A stretch of DNA of 64,000 nt from Sitta carolinensis. Its lineage: Eukaryota > Chordata > Aves > Passeriformes > Sittidae. The DNA is taken from NCBI GenBank assembly GCA_032173965.1, contig JAVUNC010000025.1, forward strand, positions 15,824,001-15,888,000. The letters run 5' to 3'. Positions within the stretch are counted from its first letter, which is position 1; each line of letters starts with the position of its first letter. The notes beneath the pieces were generated by a model. That model was not told the origin of the DNA and ran no database searches. It worked only from the letters and a program-made list of their open reading frames with translations. The translations under genes were made by a program, and so were the position numbers. Positions 24,734 through 36,224 of the stretch are shown one piece after another.

Positions 24734-26907
24734 TTACATTTTTATGTGATTGAGGATAATCAAATATCCGTGTTGTATTGATCCATATGTGTGTGGACTA
24801 CTTTTGATCTCACCTTTCCTAACTTTTGAGTGCTTGTGTTGCTAACAATGCTCTTGCAGTGCACTGGAATATTTCCTGGCACTAGACTTGCAGAGGCAGT
24901 TGGGTATTTTGCTGTGCAAGAGTTGCAACTTGTCCTAGCAATTATAAACCCCACCTGCAATTATTTTTAGGCATAAAAGGGTAAGCTGGCTTTAAAAAGC
25001 ATGTCTTAAGAGCTGTATGAATCTAGCAAAATTGCAACACTGCCATGAAGAAATGTGCTGAGGCATGTGAGCCTTCGACAGATCCAGTCTGCTGACAGGC
25101 TGGATCTTGAGTGGCACCATCACAGCAAACCAATTAAATAACGGGTGCTAGTTTCCTAAGGGTATGGCCCAAGGGAATTTTAAATTGTTCAGCTGAAAGT
25201 TGGAATTAGTGAGTCAAACTCTTCTCTGAATTAGACTAATTAAATTGTGATCTCAGCTTTGTTACCCCAGATTTCCATTCAACTAATACAGGGCCTTATA
25301 CTGCAAATGTACAATAGAAGACATCAAATTTCCATCCAGTTTTGAAATGAAATCTCTCTCATTTTCTCTAGCTACAATGTGTTTCCAGAATATGATAAGA
25401 AAAAAAAAATTATGTTTAATTGGGAATAAAAAGGGAAAATTATGGGAGAGGATAATCTACATGAAGGAATACTTCATGCAGGGCACAAAGTTAAAAACTT
25501 AGAAAAGTTTGAAGCTATGGATTCATGAGCAAGCAGGACATTACTTTGGGGTGTAAACTTAGTGCTCAGTCTCTGATCCAGGTGCAGCCATTCAGGACAA
25601 GGGATGGGGTGGCACATGAAGGCTATACCCCACATGTCAGTGGTACTGTCTGTGCTGGGGTGACACCTTCATGGACACATGACAGGTGGGCTGCACTCAC
25701 CTGGGAGCTCCAGAACTCTGCGAGCTCCAGAGCACCCCTGTCTGTGTGTGCACTGTGAGCCTGAGGTCTTTGCAAGGCAAAACCAGGATAGCTTGGGGAA
25801 GGGCTGCAATGAGAACATCACAGTAGTGCAGGACAAATAAATGGGATCGAACTAAAGGAACCAGAAAGCGGGAGAGAGGTGAGTTGACAGAAATGGCCTG
25901 TGGAAAACAATGCTTGCATGTATTTTCTCTCAATTGTCTGCTGCAGCCTTCAGGGGATTGATATCCCACAGGACACAGAAACCAAGAGGCTAGTCCTTGG
26001 CCAGGAAGCAAATGGGTGAATGGGAGCAAAGAAGACTGAGAGTGGAGTCTGCAGATCATTGAGGATGTGAGAATTCCCCTGGCTAAAAGTCCAGTGAGGC
26101 AACAACAAAAGCAGGAGCCTCAGGTAAAGCACAGGTCACTGGGGACAATGGTGACATCGGGATCAGTAACCTAGAGGTGTCTGCTAACAGAAACCTGGAA
26201 AGGGTCCAGAATCTGCCTGTGGAGAGGAGCCACAAGCAAGGTAGATAACCAAAAGGGACAGCCACTGCAGAAGGAGGAAGCCCTTCAGAAGGAAAGCAGC
26301 ATGAAGATGAAACACCAAAACATGAAGTGGGTTTAGGGAGCATCTTTCTGCAGTGGGAGTTCACTGAAAGACATGTCCTCAGGAAGATTTACATATCAGG
26401 AAAATCCTGCCGTAGTGAGTCAGGAAACTTTCAAGTAGTATGCAGAAAATAAGACTTGGAGAAAGTCCTCCAGGGGCTGGAGGAGGAGAAATGTGGATGC
26501 AAGCAGCGCAATGCTTGTTTCTGCACATTAGTTCCCAGGCTTCAGGGATAAAATGTCTGTAGGGAGTCACTGAGCCCCTCAGGTTTCACTGCCTGGAAAC
26601 CTTTGCTAGTGATGGCCAGCATCCAGCAGGGCACACGGCAGCACCCTGGTAGACTATGATGTTAGTTTTGGAGCTGGTGCTGACCTGATCCACGACCTAC
26701 GGGATTCCTGCTTTTGTCACAAGCAGGGAAAAAGCGCCTTATCCCCCTAAATGATCCACCCAAAACTTTGGCTCTTTTACCCCTGTGCCTGCGCTGGGGA
26801 AAACAAAACAAACCAAGGAACCAAACCGACCGGATAGTGTTTGCTATCACTTCTCAGCGTGGTTCTTTGGCTCTGACCCCAGCAGGAAGGGTTGTCCCTG
26901 CGCTGCG
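24734..26907. other. Intergenic DNA left of the GC-rich minisatellite
   Basis: Unique sequence with A-rich tracts near 25,400. Small overlapping minus frames (120 codons at 25,697-26,059; 93 at 26,083-26,364) show no recognisable domain. CpG content rises only in the last 100 bp before the array. Confidence 0.5.
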
Positions 26908-28072
26908 GCTGCCCGGGGGCCCGGGGCGATGCTCCCGCTGCCCGGGGTGCCCGGGTGATGCTCCGGTGCCAGGGGTGCCCGGGTGATGCTCCGTGCCCGG
27001 GTGCCGGGTGATGCTCCCGTGCCGGCAGGGGATGTCGCTGCCCGGTGGGTGTGTGTGCCGTGCTCCCGCTGCCCGGGGTGCCCGGTGATGCTCCCGTGCC
27101 CGGGTGGCGCTCCTGGTGCCCAACAGATGCTCCCGGTGCCGGGGTGCCCAGCGATGCTCCCGCTGCCCGGGCTGATTTCTTCCGGTGCCCGGATGATGCT
27201 CCCGGTGCCCGGGTGTGCCCGAGCGATGCTCCTGTTGTCCGGGCGATGCCTCCCGGTTTCCGGGGATGCTCCCAGTCCCGGGTGATGCTCCCGGTTCCCG
27301 GGCGATTCTTCGTGTTCCCAGGTGATGCTCCCGGTGCCCGGGAGATGCTCCGTGTTCCCAGGTGATGCTCCGTGCTCCTAGGTGATGCTCCCGGTCCCCG
27401 AGTGATGCTCCCGGTTCCCGGGCCATGCTCCGTGTTCCCAGGCAATGCTCCCGGTCCCCGAGCGATGCTCCGTGTTCCCAGGCGATGCTCCCGGTCCCCG
27501 AGCGGTGCTCCGTGTTCCCAGGCGATGTTCCCGGTTCCCAGGCGATGTTCCCGATCCCGGCGATGCTCCGTGTTCCCAGGCAATGCTCCCGGTCCCCGGG
27601 CGATGCTCCGTGTTCCCCGGTGATGCTCCCGGTCCCCGAGCGGTGCTCCGTGTTCCCAGGCGATGTTCCCGTTCCCAGGCGATGTTCCCGATTCCCGGGC
27701 GATGCTCCCCGTTCCCAGGCGATGCTCCCGGTCCCCGAGCGGTGCTCCGTGTTCCCAGGCGATGTTCCCGGTTCCCGGGCGATGCTCCCCGTTCCCGGCG
27801 ATGTTCCCGATTCCCGGGCGATGTTCCCGTTCCCGGGCGATGCTCCCCGTTCCCAGGCGATGCTCCCGATTCCCGGGCGATGCTCCCGGTTCCCGGGCGA
27901 TGCTCCCCGTTCCCGGGCGATATTCCCGGTTCCCAGGCGATGCTCCCCGTTCCCGGCGATTTCCCGGTTCCCAGGCGATGTTCCCGGTTCCCGGGCGATG
28001 CTCCCCGTTCCCGGGCGATGCTCCCCGTTCCCGGGCGATTCCCGGTTCCCGGGCGATGCTCCCGCCGCCCTG
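26908..28072. repeat. GC- and CpG-rich 20-bp minisatellite, about 1.16 kb
   Basis: About 55 tandem copies of a roughly 20-bp unit of the form GATGCTCCCGGTTCCCGGGC. Three zones are visible. From about 26,925 to 27,300 the units are GGTGCCCGGGT-type and irregular. From about 27,300 to 27,680 two unit types (CCGTGTTCCCAGGC and CCCGGTCCCCGAGC) often alternate as a 40-bp dimer. From about 27,660 to 28,070 units are uniform CCCGTTCCCGGGC-type. The minus strand carries repeated G runs, and CCCGGTTCCCGGG segments are partly self-complementary. The unit lacks stops in several frames, producing open frames of 517 and 190 codons (minus) and 261, 237 and 170 codons (plus); none is called as a gene. Confidence 0.95.
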
Positions 28073-28172
28073 CCCGCGGCTCGGGCCCGCAGCGCCGCCT
28101 GCCGGCCCGTCCCGAGCGCCGCAGCCCGCCCGCCGTGCGGGGATCCCGGGGGCGATAACGCTGGTGACGCGC
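28073..28172. other. Extremely CpG-rich collar of the minisatellite
   Basis: About 100 bp of CGCCGCC, GCCCGCGGC and GCGCCGC-type sequence lie between the last repeat unit and the LTR remnant. With the array it forms a CpG-island-like block of about 1.25 kb. No TATA or initiator signal is evident. Confidence 0.5.
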
Positions 28173-28466
28173 TGACTGATGCTCCTCATTTGTTTCTCAG
28201 AAGGGTTTAGGGCGAGTGGGGACTTCTCGCTTCCCATGCTCTGCCAGCCAGCAGGTGCACAGGAAGCTGGTGAGGGGGAGAATGGCCAGGATAGCAAATA
28301 TATGATTATTATTGTTAAATTTTGTTTCAATTATTAAACTGTTCTTGTCTCAGTGCGTGAGTTTTGCTTTCTTTTCCCCCTGATTCTCATCCCTACCAGG
28401 GGACAGGGTGGAGAGTGAATTAGCAGCTTTGTGGTACTTAGCTGCTCTCTGGGGCTAAAACGTGCA
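28173..28466 (+). mobile_element. Damaged LTR remnant (avian endogenous retrovirus)
   Basis: Blocks typical of the avian LTR occur in order: TTGTTTCTCAG, CTTCCCATGCTCTGCCAGC, GGTGCACAGGAAGCTGG, then TTATTAAACTGTTCTTGTCTC, GTGAGTTTT, TGATTCTCATCCC, and the terminus GGGGCTAAAACGTGCA (family end GGGTTAAACCACGACA). The 5' part is missing, replaced by the CpG-rich collar and array, and the centre carries a large deletion. The left boundary is approximate. No viral gene is attached. Confidence 0.75.
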
Positions 28467-31400
28467 ATTGCATTTTTCCCCTTGAAATACTGTTGCTGTT
28501 TTACTTTCACTAGCACACCTCTTAGGAGGAAATGTATTTTGATTTCTCTGCTATTCCATATGAATTTTTGGTTTGTAAGTTAAGAGGAAATGGAGTTTAT
28601 GACAAATTTTTCCAAGATCTACCTTTTGGTTGCTGAGTTTTGTTCAGCTCCAGCAGTTTCCTGTTAAGTCTGGGTGTGAACAAAATTGGTTTTTTGTCTT
28701 TCAGGTCCAATGAGATCCTACTAAGATGGAACAAGTTTATCACCCATAAATTAGTAATTTCATACTCTGAATGGTCCAGAGTGCTTCATGAATTATGTTA
28801 ATGTTCTGGAACTGGAATTTCTTTTTAAAAAAATCCTGCTTTGAATAATTGCCCTGTTTCATTATTTATAGAGGTACATGTCAATCCACCTGGGAAAGTG
28901 CTTCAGGGCACTACCACATTCCCTGCTCAGACACATTCATCCCAGCCTTGCTTGTCCCTGTGACAGGCCTTGTGTTGTTCCCGGTCTGATCTCCTGCAGC
29001 AGCAGGCAACCGTGACCATGTAATTGCTCTCCTTTGCCCATGTGGTCAGAGCAGGCTGGAAAGTCAGTGGTTAGGGTGAATGCCCCAGAGAAAGCAATAT
29101 TTCAAAGCCTGAGCAAACCAGTGAGCTGGGGAATTTATTTGCCCAGAGTTGTTAGTTTTGATTTATTTGCCTCTGCTGAATTTACTGACCACTACTGAAT
29201 GGTTTTTGTCAAATGGTTTCAACACTGCTAGGTAGCTGTTGAACAAAGGACATACACACCCTCTCCCAGCTGGTGTGAAAATTACATGATTTAAGTCCTT
29301 CAGGACTTGCTCTGAATTGTTCAGGTTTTGCCACATTGGATGATATGATCAGCTTTATTATTTGGGGTCATAGATTTATATCTTCAAATTGCTCTAAATG
29401 GATATGTTGTCTCCTCTTTTTCCTTTAAAATGAAAAAGTGGAAGAGCACGGACTACTAGCACTGAGCATTGATTTCTCTCATCACTGACTCTTTCTAGGA
29501 AGCTCAGGCTGGATCTTTTGGGCTCCTGGTGTTATTGCCACCTGCAGGCATGTGTGCTGCAAGGCTTTCTGCAGGAGGACGTTTTGGTATCTATCATCAA
29601 CAAGGCTGGGAATTCAAAATCTTTCGTGAGTTTCTGTTCACTGTATATGATAGAGCTGCTCTATCATATAATGATTTAGGCAAACACATTATAATTCCTT
29701 TAATGTTAATTTTGTAATGTCAGTTAACTGGCTACGCTGTAGACTTATAAACCCTTTGAGTTTATTTGAGCTGACCACTCAAAGCCTCTAAAGCTCAGGG
29801 CTGCTAATCTGAATTGAAGTTGTTATCAAGTCATCCACATCATCCAGACTCCTTCAGGTCATTTGCCCTAGACCCACACAGGATGGTTTGTGTGCAGTGG
29901 GGCAGATGTACCAAGGCTCCTGTGGAAAAGGGAGCTTAAATCATCCCACCTTCACAGACCTTCCTTTGCTCAGGATGAAACTCAGTGCTTCCCACTAAGA
30001 TTCAGCTTTGGCTCTGAGTCAGTTCCCCAAGCATTTCCTAGGAAAACGTTTCCACATAAAGCAGGGACAAAAGTGTCTGCTGAGTCTTTACTGACAGAAG
30101 CTGGCTGACTCCACGTGCAGTTATCCCTGCTCAAAGCACACACTGTGTAGAAAATTTTCTGTCCAGTTAAGTCTTTCCCAGACTTATTTTGCAGAAGGAG
30201 AGCAGAAAAAAAATCCTTAGAAAGATGGAAAGAATACAACTCCCACACAGCCAACCTACAGCACTACTCTTGTAGGCAGAAATGCCTTCAGGTGCAGGTA
30301 GGGTTGAGAAGTGGCTGACTAGTTACTGTAATGCTCAGAGCTGGAGACAGACATTCTTGCAAATTCCTGGAACTCAAAAGAGTCTGCACAGGCTGAATGG
30401 AGGCTACAGGAGCTGGTCTTGTGCTGTTTTCAGACTGCATCACAGATGGAAAGAAGAGAGAATGGCAATTCTACCATGTGGGTGTGCTGTGGTAAGCAGG
30501 AAACACCAAGAGAATAAAGATGTTCCAGTTCACCAGCCTGCAGACGTTTCTGATTTGCTTTTTGGCACTTTCAGGGATTGAACTGGTTCAGCAGGCAGGA
30601 TGTCATTTGAGTTCAGAGAATCTAATAAAAGCAGTCATATCTGTCAAGGTCTTTTTTTTTTTTCCAAAAGGCTGCTCTGAATCAATACCCTGGAGATAAC
30701 AGTGTTGAACAAGACTAGCTGGAGCAAGGGTTGTTTTGATAGTTATGAATTCATGACCTTCCCCCTCAGCAACACTGTGACTTGAAGCTGAAATATTCTT
30801 GGTGACTGGAACAGTAAATCTCAGAAATGGGGAGAGAGGGGTGGGAGCAGATGAAAGGTCCTGGGTCATGGCAGGGAGTGCACAGTGCCAGCAAGATTGA
30901 TTTTCTCTCAACCTATTGTAGCCACTTTTCATGATCCTATGGGATCCTTTATGGATCATAGAGAAGAGCACAGCTGTCATTTTTTACTTGTCTGTCCCTA
31001 CCAGAATAGGCCACCACATTTTTTTCCCCAGGTTTTCTTCTCTTCCTTTCATGTGTGTTACAAGCTGAGAACACCACTAAGTAAAAATATAAAAAAAAAG
31101 TCATCAGGAGTGAGATTATTTTCTAAGCATGGTAAGTGGAGGATGAAATTGTCTTAACACAGCAATGTCTTGACTAGATCTTCCTTGTGATTTATCAAAC
31201 TTACTGTTCAGGACACTGAACTATTTCTAACTCAGAAGGACTTCACTACAAAGAGAACTACAGATGACACACATGTGACAGGTTGCCAAGACCTCAGCAG
31301 CTGAGAACACAGATAACAGGCTGGACAACATTTCCCACCCCAGCACTGCTGGTTCCAATCCAGATATTGGCATAGGTGAATCTCCCAAATGCAAACCAGC

Positions 31401-32069
31401 ATGTTTTCCTGATGACTTTGCATTTCCCTCTATTAACTGATGAGGGTTTCACTTCAGTGTCTGGATGACTTCTCCAACATGGAATTAAGGCTTTTTCTAC
31501 AGCTGAGTCAGCACAGAAAATGGTGGTGAGGAAAATCAGTGACTTTCAGCCACTGCACATTTCCCACAAGTCAAGGCAGACAGAAGCTGTCAGTACCATT
31601 TCAAGTGCTTGGAAGACATGTGCTTGTTTATTTGAAACCTTCTTCAAGTCCTAAAGAAATAAAATGGAGGAAAGTATAGAGGCAGCTGGTGCTTATAGCA
31701 AAGATATTATTTTACTGTAACAAAGGTTTGGATAGAGTTGGTTCTTCAGAATGACACAGGGGAAAGAAGAGAGTGCATGAAACTGATGGCTTTTCTCTGG
31801 CTGAATTATATCCTGTGAGTTAAACCTGAGAGTTCTTGATATCTTTGTTTTCACTGTGACATTTGCTCAGACAAGGAGGAAAAATGTGATAATGTGATAA
31901 ACAGCCTAAACCAGTTCAAAATATACAAGAGCACTTCATGCTAGCAGGAGATCAATCTATCCCTTCCTTTCTGCAAAGGCTTTCTGGAAGGCAACCAGCA
32001 GCCTTTAATTACAGCAGTTTTATATATATAAGCATTTTCAGGCATTTGTATTCTAATGGCTCTTTAGCG
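28467..32069. other. Intergenic DNA
   Basis: Unique sequence containing a 13-bp perfect inverted repeat (29,644-29,670). The largest frame is 125 codons on minus (30,603-30,980), interrupted by a polyA/T-coded Lys run and not convincing. I see no CR1 or LTR. Confidence 0.55.
29644..29670. repeat. 27-nt perfect hairpin palindrome
   Basis: TATATGATAGAGC and its exact complement GCTCTATCATATA are separated by one T. The chance of a 13-bp perfect near-zero-spacer inverted repeat is low at any one site but not negligible over 64 kb. Confidence 0.85.
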
Positions 32070-32104
32070 TTCTTTCTTTCTTTCTTTTTTTTCTTTCTTT
32101 CTTT
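32070..32104. repeat. (TTTC)n microsatellite
   Basis: Four TTTC units, a T8 interruption, then three more units. Confidence 0.85.
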
Positions 32105-33128
32105 AAACTAACGACATTGCTGAATATATATTTAATTGACCCTTCAGGGTATTAAACTAACTGTCTGAACATTTAGGAAAAGCAGCCAAGTCTGCCCTTG
32201 TGTCATAAACTCAGGGAGCTTGCCAGTGCCTGGACACAGGAGCCTTGTGCATGAGAGCTTGACCATAACACAAGCAGAAATCTGATAGCTGAAGAAAAAC
32301 CCTGTAGTTAACAGCATGAAAACCAAGGAACCTCTGTGAGATTAAGTATCAGGTACTATTACACTCTGCTGCTCTAGGACATCTTTTTGGCTCAAAGACC
32401 TATTTATCCTAGAGCCCTTCACCGGGGCTGAGCCGAGTGTAAATGCAGATCCTCTCTACACACAAGGAAGCCTTTATTTTCTTGTAGTGAAACAGAAGTC
32501 CAGCTGTGAACCTTGCTGGCCCAGGCTCCCACCTCCTCCCAGGGCTCTCCTCAAGCAACTGTTTGAAGTTCGACAGAGCAGCAACAAGGGGAATTTGTTT
32601 TTGGTTCCGCTGGGTCTTAATGAGACCTTTATTATTGCTTGTCGCTGATGCTGGAGCTCAGGGAGTTTTCCTAGCACATCAAGGCACATTTAAACTCTTA
32701 CCCCTCGGCAAATTGACCACTTTGTGTGATCACAGCCTCTGTGCTGTATAAAGGTCCATCTGTGAGACTGCACACTTATAAAAGCCTCCCTGACCTCAGT
32801 ATGGCATTCAAATGTTAGGTGCTTACTTCTCAGCTGCCGGAGTTTTCTTTGGGCTCTGTGTTGTTCGCGTCTTTATCCCCACAAGGGCAATATGTATTCT
32901 TTGAAACTGCTAAGTAGCTTTTAGCAAGATAATAGAAAGGTGAGGTGGTAATAATAGCCACTGAGTTGCCTTCCTTGTTAGCCAAAGCCTATTTATTGAA
33001 AGGACCTTGGCATTTTATACCATACAACTGCTGTGTTTAGAATAGGAGGGCTTAGAAACCTGGAGGTGCTAAGTCTGCAGTAAAACTCTACAATTAAGTG
33101 ATTTGCAGTTTACTGTCTGTGATAAGTT

Positions 33129-33146
33129 AAAAAAAAAAAAAAAAAA
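33129..33146. repeat. A18 homopolymer
   Basis: An uninterrupted A run. No CR1 or SINE body was recognised upstream, so it is not evidently a retroposon tail. Confidence 0.9.
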
Positions 33147-33149
33147 GGC

Positions 33150-33760
33150 GTTTAAATTCACCTGACTTGAAAGAAAATTGAAAGCGAGCAAGTATTACAC
33201 GTGTAATATTAAAGATTGTTTCTAACTTTATCAAGCAAGAGAGCAGTTTAGATACATTGTGTAATGAAATTGGTTTGGAAGAAAAAGCAAAATGGTGGTT
33301 TGAAAAATCCATTCACGACTGCAGGAGATAAGATTATCGGGCATTTGCATAATAATAAATGCAACAGCACGTGCTACTGAGTACCACTCCTCATCTTGCA
33401 GTGGGTGGAGCAGTATTTGCTAGAATCTTGTCTAAGAACACTAAATAATGTACCGGTAATGGGGCGTTATTTTTGGCGAAATAATTTTTATTTTTCATTT
33501 TAATTTTTTTTTCCACTCAGATGTGTTTAAAAGTCCTTAGTACACCGAGATTGCATGTTTTTGCAGAGCTAGGCACAGCACTTGCTTATTCGGTGTATGT
33601 AAATGTGGGAAATTATTGTCCAAAAGGGAACTGAATCATCAACTTGTGGTGTTTAACATTTTAAATCACACATTCAAACCGTAGTATCTAGGAGCTTGTC
33701 TTTTGAATCAAATTAAGCCTCCAAGTAACTCAAAGACTTTGCCTTTTTTCACAACACATC
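33150..33760. promoter_or_regulatory. Candidate regulatory / conserved noncoding segment
   Basis: Several binding-site-like words cluster in non-repetitive DNA: a 16-bp perfect palindrome TATTACACGTGTAATA (33,193-33,208) centred on the E-box CACGTG; a GATA-type AGATAAG; a perfect octamer ATTTGCAT (33,343-33,350); a second CACGTG-like GCACGTGC near 33,370; and CpG-bearing TACCGGTAATGGGGCGTTAT and TTTGGCGAAATAATTTT blocks that are unusual for this AT-rich setting. Conservation cannot be tested here. Confidence 0.35.
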
Positions 33761-33763
33761 TGT

Positions 33764-33840
33764 TTAAAAAAAAAAAAAAAACCCAACCAAAAAACCCCCC
33801 CCAAAAAAAAACCCTAATAATAATAATAATAATAAATAAT
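33764..33840. repeat. A-rich / C-run low-complexity tract with (AAT)n
   Basis: A15, then ACCCAACC, a C8 run, A9, CCCTAA and about six AAT units. A closely similar C7-A9-CCCTAA string occurs at 46,142-46,163. Confidence 0.85.
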
Positions 33841-33969
33841 CTTATAATAAAAATCTTCACACCTCAGAAACTGAAATAAAATTATAAACATTCAAAAGAC
33901 ATGAAATACCAAGAAACATTCAGGAGGCACCATGATTTACCGAGATAGTAAGGAATAGTTCTTATACAC

Positions 33970-34047
33970 ATCTGCTGTTTATTTTGACATCTTCCCTTGA
34001 TGATTCAAATCTGCCGTTTATTTTGACATCTTCTCTTGATGAATCAA
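33970..34047. repeat. 39-bp tandem duplication
   Basis: Two adjacent copies of ATCTGCYGTTTATTTTGACA-CTTCYCTTGATGAWTCAA differ at about three positions. The 39-bp length preserves frame, so the minus strand shows a 13-residue duplication inside a 73-codon frame (33,962-34,183). That frame has no other mark of a gene. Confidence 0.85.
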
Positions 34048-36224
34048 TTCCCTTTTTGACAGTAATTTCCCACGTTTGTAAAATGCCTTGAGCTTTAGCT
34101 ATTAGCATGTAAAAGAGGCTGTGATATCCTGCTGTCTTCCCCAGCAGCATTTCTCTAAGTGACTTTTGCTGCTTCGTAAGCACCCCGTGTCACTTGTCTT
34201 CACCGTGTAGGGGAAGTCAATTCCTCCTGGAAAGACTTGGCTCTGGGCACGGCTGAAGCTTGTGCATTACAGGCATCCCACAGATTTTACCTTCCTGTAG
34301 ATGCTGGCCTTGAGGTGCCCCAATAAAAGCAAAGTGTGTGCGCTGAGGTTCACAACAACAAAATGGGGCAGCTGCTTTCTGTTCTCAGCCTGAGAGGGTC
34401 CTGAGTTTCAAACAGCTTTAGCATTTTAGTGTTATAAATGAAAGCAGATCACGGTCCAAGCTGCTGCTTCTTAGGATTCAACCTCCAGCTTGTTGCTGTG
34501 GCTCTTTTCTCCTGAGAGAGCTCCTGTTACAGTGGATATCTGTCCAGCTGGAGAGCCTGGTACCCTTGACAGCCTGAAACATTTTGGTGTTTGGACCTTT
34601 ACAGATGGGGTAAATTAAAACTGCATCGTGGATCAAAAGCAATTTCCATGTTGTCCTGTGATCCCAGTGACCTTTGGCTGGGATCTTGCATCCTCAGGAA
34701 GGGGCACCACTATTGCTGTCATTTGCTGAACTCATCTCTTTTTGTTTGTACCAAGAAGTGTGATTTCAAACACTAAACAGCGCATTAAAAAGTGAGGAAA
34801 TGGATAAAAAATGTTCACACCTTGTTTCTATTTTAAAACAAACAGGTTCTTCCATCTAGCTGTGACCTAAGCAATGTATTTGTCCACAGCACAGCAACTG
34901 TAATCATCAGGAAGCAAGTTCCCCTCTAACTATGAGGGCAAGGTCTGCCCCAGCCCTCCTGGGGTGATGAGCAGTCAGTGAGAGTGAATTGTTCCCTCTG
35001 CCAAACAGGCCTAATGAGGGTTGTATATCTACATAAATTATAATATAAAATTATTGTTAAAATATGAAAAATAATACACATATATAATAGCTAGAATTTC
35101 AGCTGCTGTGCTTCAAAGGTGCATATAGTGTTAGAAGGTGTGGAATTTTTATGAGACTGTAAGCAGATTTAGTTCTTAACTTCCATTGCCTGCTTTAGGA
35201 GATTTTGAAAGTCTTGATGTCCTGAGATTTGAAAGTCTCTCTTGCAGCTTTCAGCAAGATAAATAACTTTGAAAACCTTCCCCCGAGGACTGGAAGAGGC
35301 TGAGAGTATCATAGAGGTTGGCAGTGAATCATAGCCTTCACTTTTCTTCTCCAAAAAGTTGGCCAGTTCAGTGGGGTGGGCAGGCTGCTGTCAAGTGAAG
35401 CAGCTTTTTGTGCCCTCTCCCCACCCTGCAGGCTGAGCACTTGCTCTAAGCTGTCTCCTATCAGCCTCTTTGTGAGGCAAATCTGGCATGAGAATCCAGA
35501 ATCGATGAGAATTCCAGCTTGTTAGTTTTACCCTGAGAGCCTCCTGCGAAGGGATTGATGTCCTGGTCCCTCTCTGCTGGGGTGCTGCTCCTTCTGCCAG
35601 GGTGTTTCAGTCTTTCCTGGGGAACAGCTGGCTTTTCAGCATGAGTGAGAACCACAGAATTAGACCTTACATTTCTCCTCAGTTCTATCTCAAGCTAATA
35701 ATAATAATTAAATAATAAATAAATAATAAATAAAATAAATAAATAAATAATAATAAAATAATAAAAATAAACTAATAGCCCCTTCTTAATGAGGGTTCCA
35801 AGGTCTTCATCGTTTGGCCTATAATTGGCTCTTCTGCAGCTCAGAGGGTGTCAGAGCAGATGGTTTTGTTCCCCCACAGTGCAGGTAGAAGAAGATGGTC
35901 CTAGGTGTGTGTGGGAAGCTCCTTTGCTAGGGCTGTCTCAACGAGACATGGAAAGCCCCACAACTTACTTCTCTCCATGTCAGCATGATTTTGCTGCCAC
36001 TCTTTGTTTGATTTTTCCGAGCATAGGGGTGTTCCATTGAGTGGCCCACATCGAATATGTGAATGTCTGTCAGGTTATCAGAAACCTGGAGGAGTTAGGC
36101 TGGGTAATGGAGACAGGGAAAAGATATTTTCTTTCTAATGAGGATGGTGTTGTGGCTCATCCTGACAGTGTCTGGGTCCTCTGATGCAGAGGCACTTGTG
36201 CAGCTGCTCCAGGGGAGCATCTCT
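34048..36224. other. Intergenic DNA
   Basis: Unique sequence apart from the AT-rich tract at 35,696-35,776. No frame exceeds about 75 codons. Confidence 0.55.
35696..35776. repeat. AAT/AAAT compound microsatellite
   Basis: Interspersed AAT, AAAT and ATAAATA units over about 80 bp, unstable-looking and stop-rich on both strands. Confidence 0.9.

Noticed and set aside
26777..28330. A real 517-residue protein-coding gene
   Set aside because: The frame is open because the minisatellite unit lacks stops; plus-strand frames of 170-261 codons are open across the same array. No splice, promoter or polyadenylation context supports it.
33129..33146. PolyA tail of a processed pseudogene or SINE
   Set aside because: No gene-like or SINE-like body precedes the A run on either strand, and no flanking direct repeat is visible.
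33790..33820. Interstitial telomere repeat (CCCTAA)
   Set aside because: Only a single CCCTAA occurs, inside A/C homopolymer runs.
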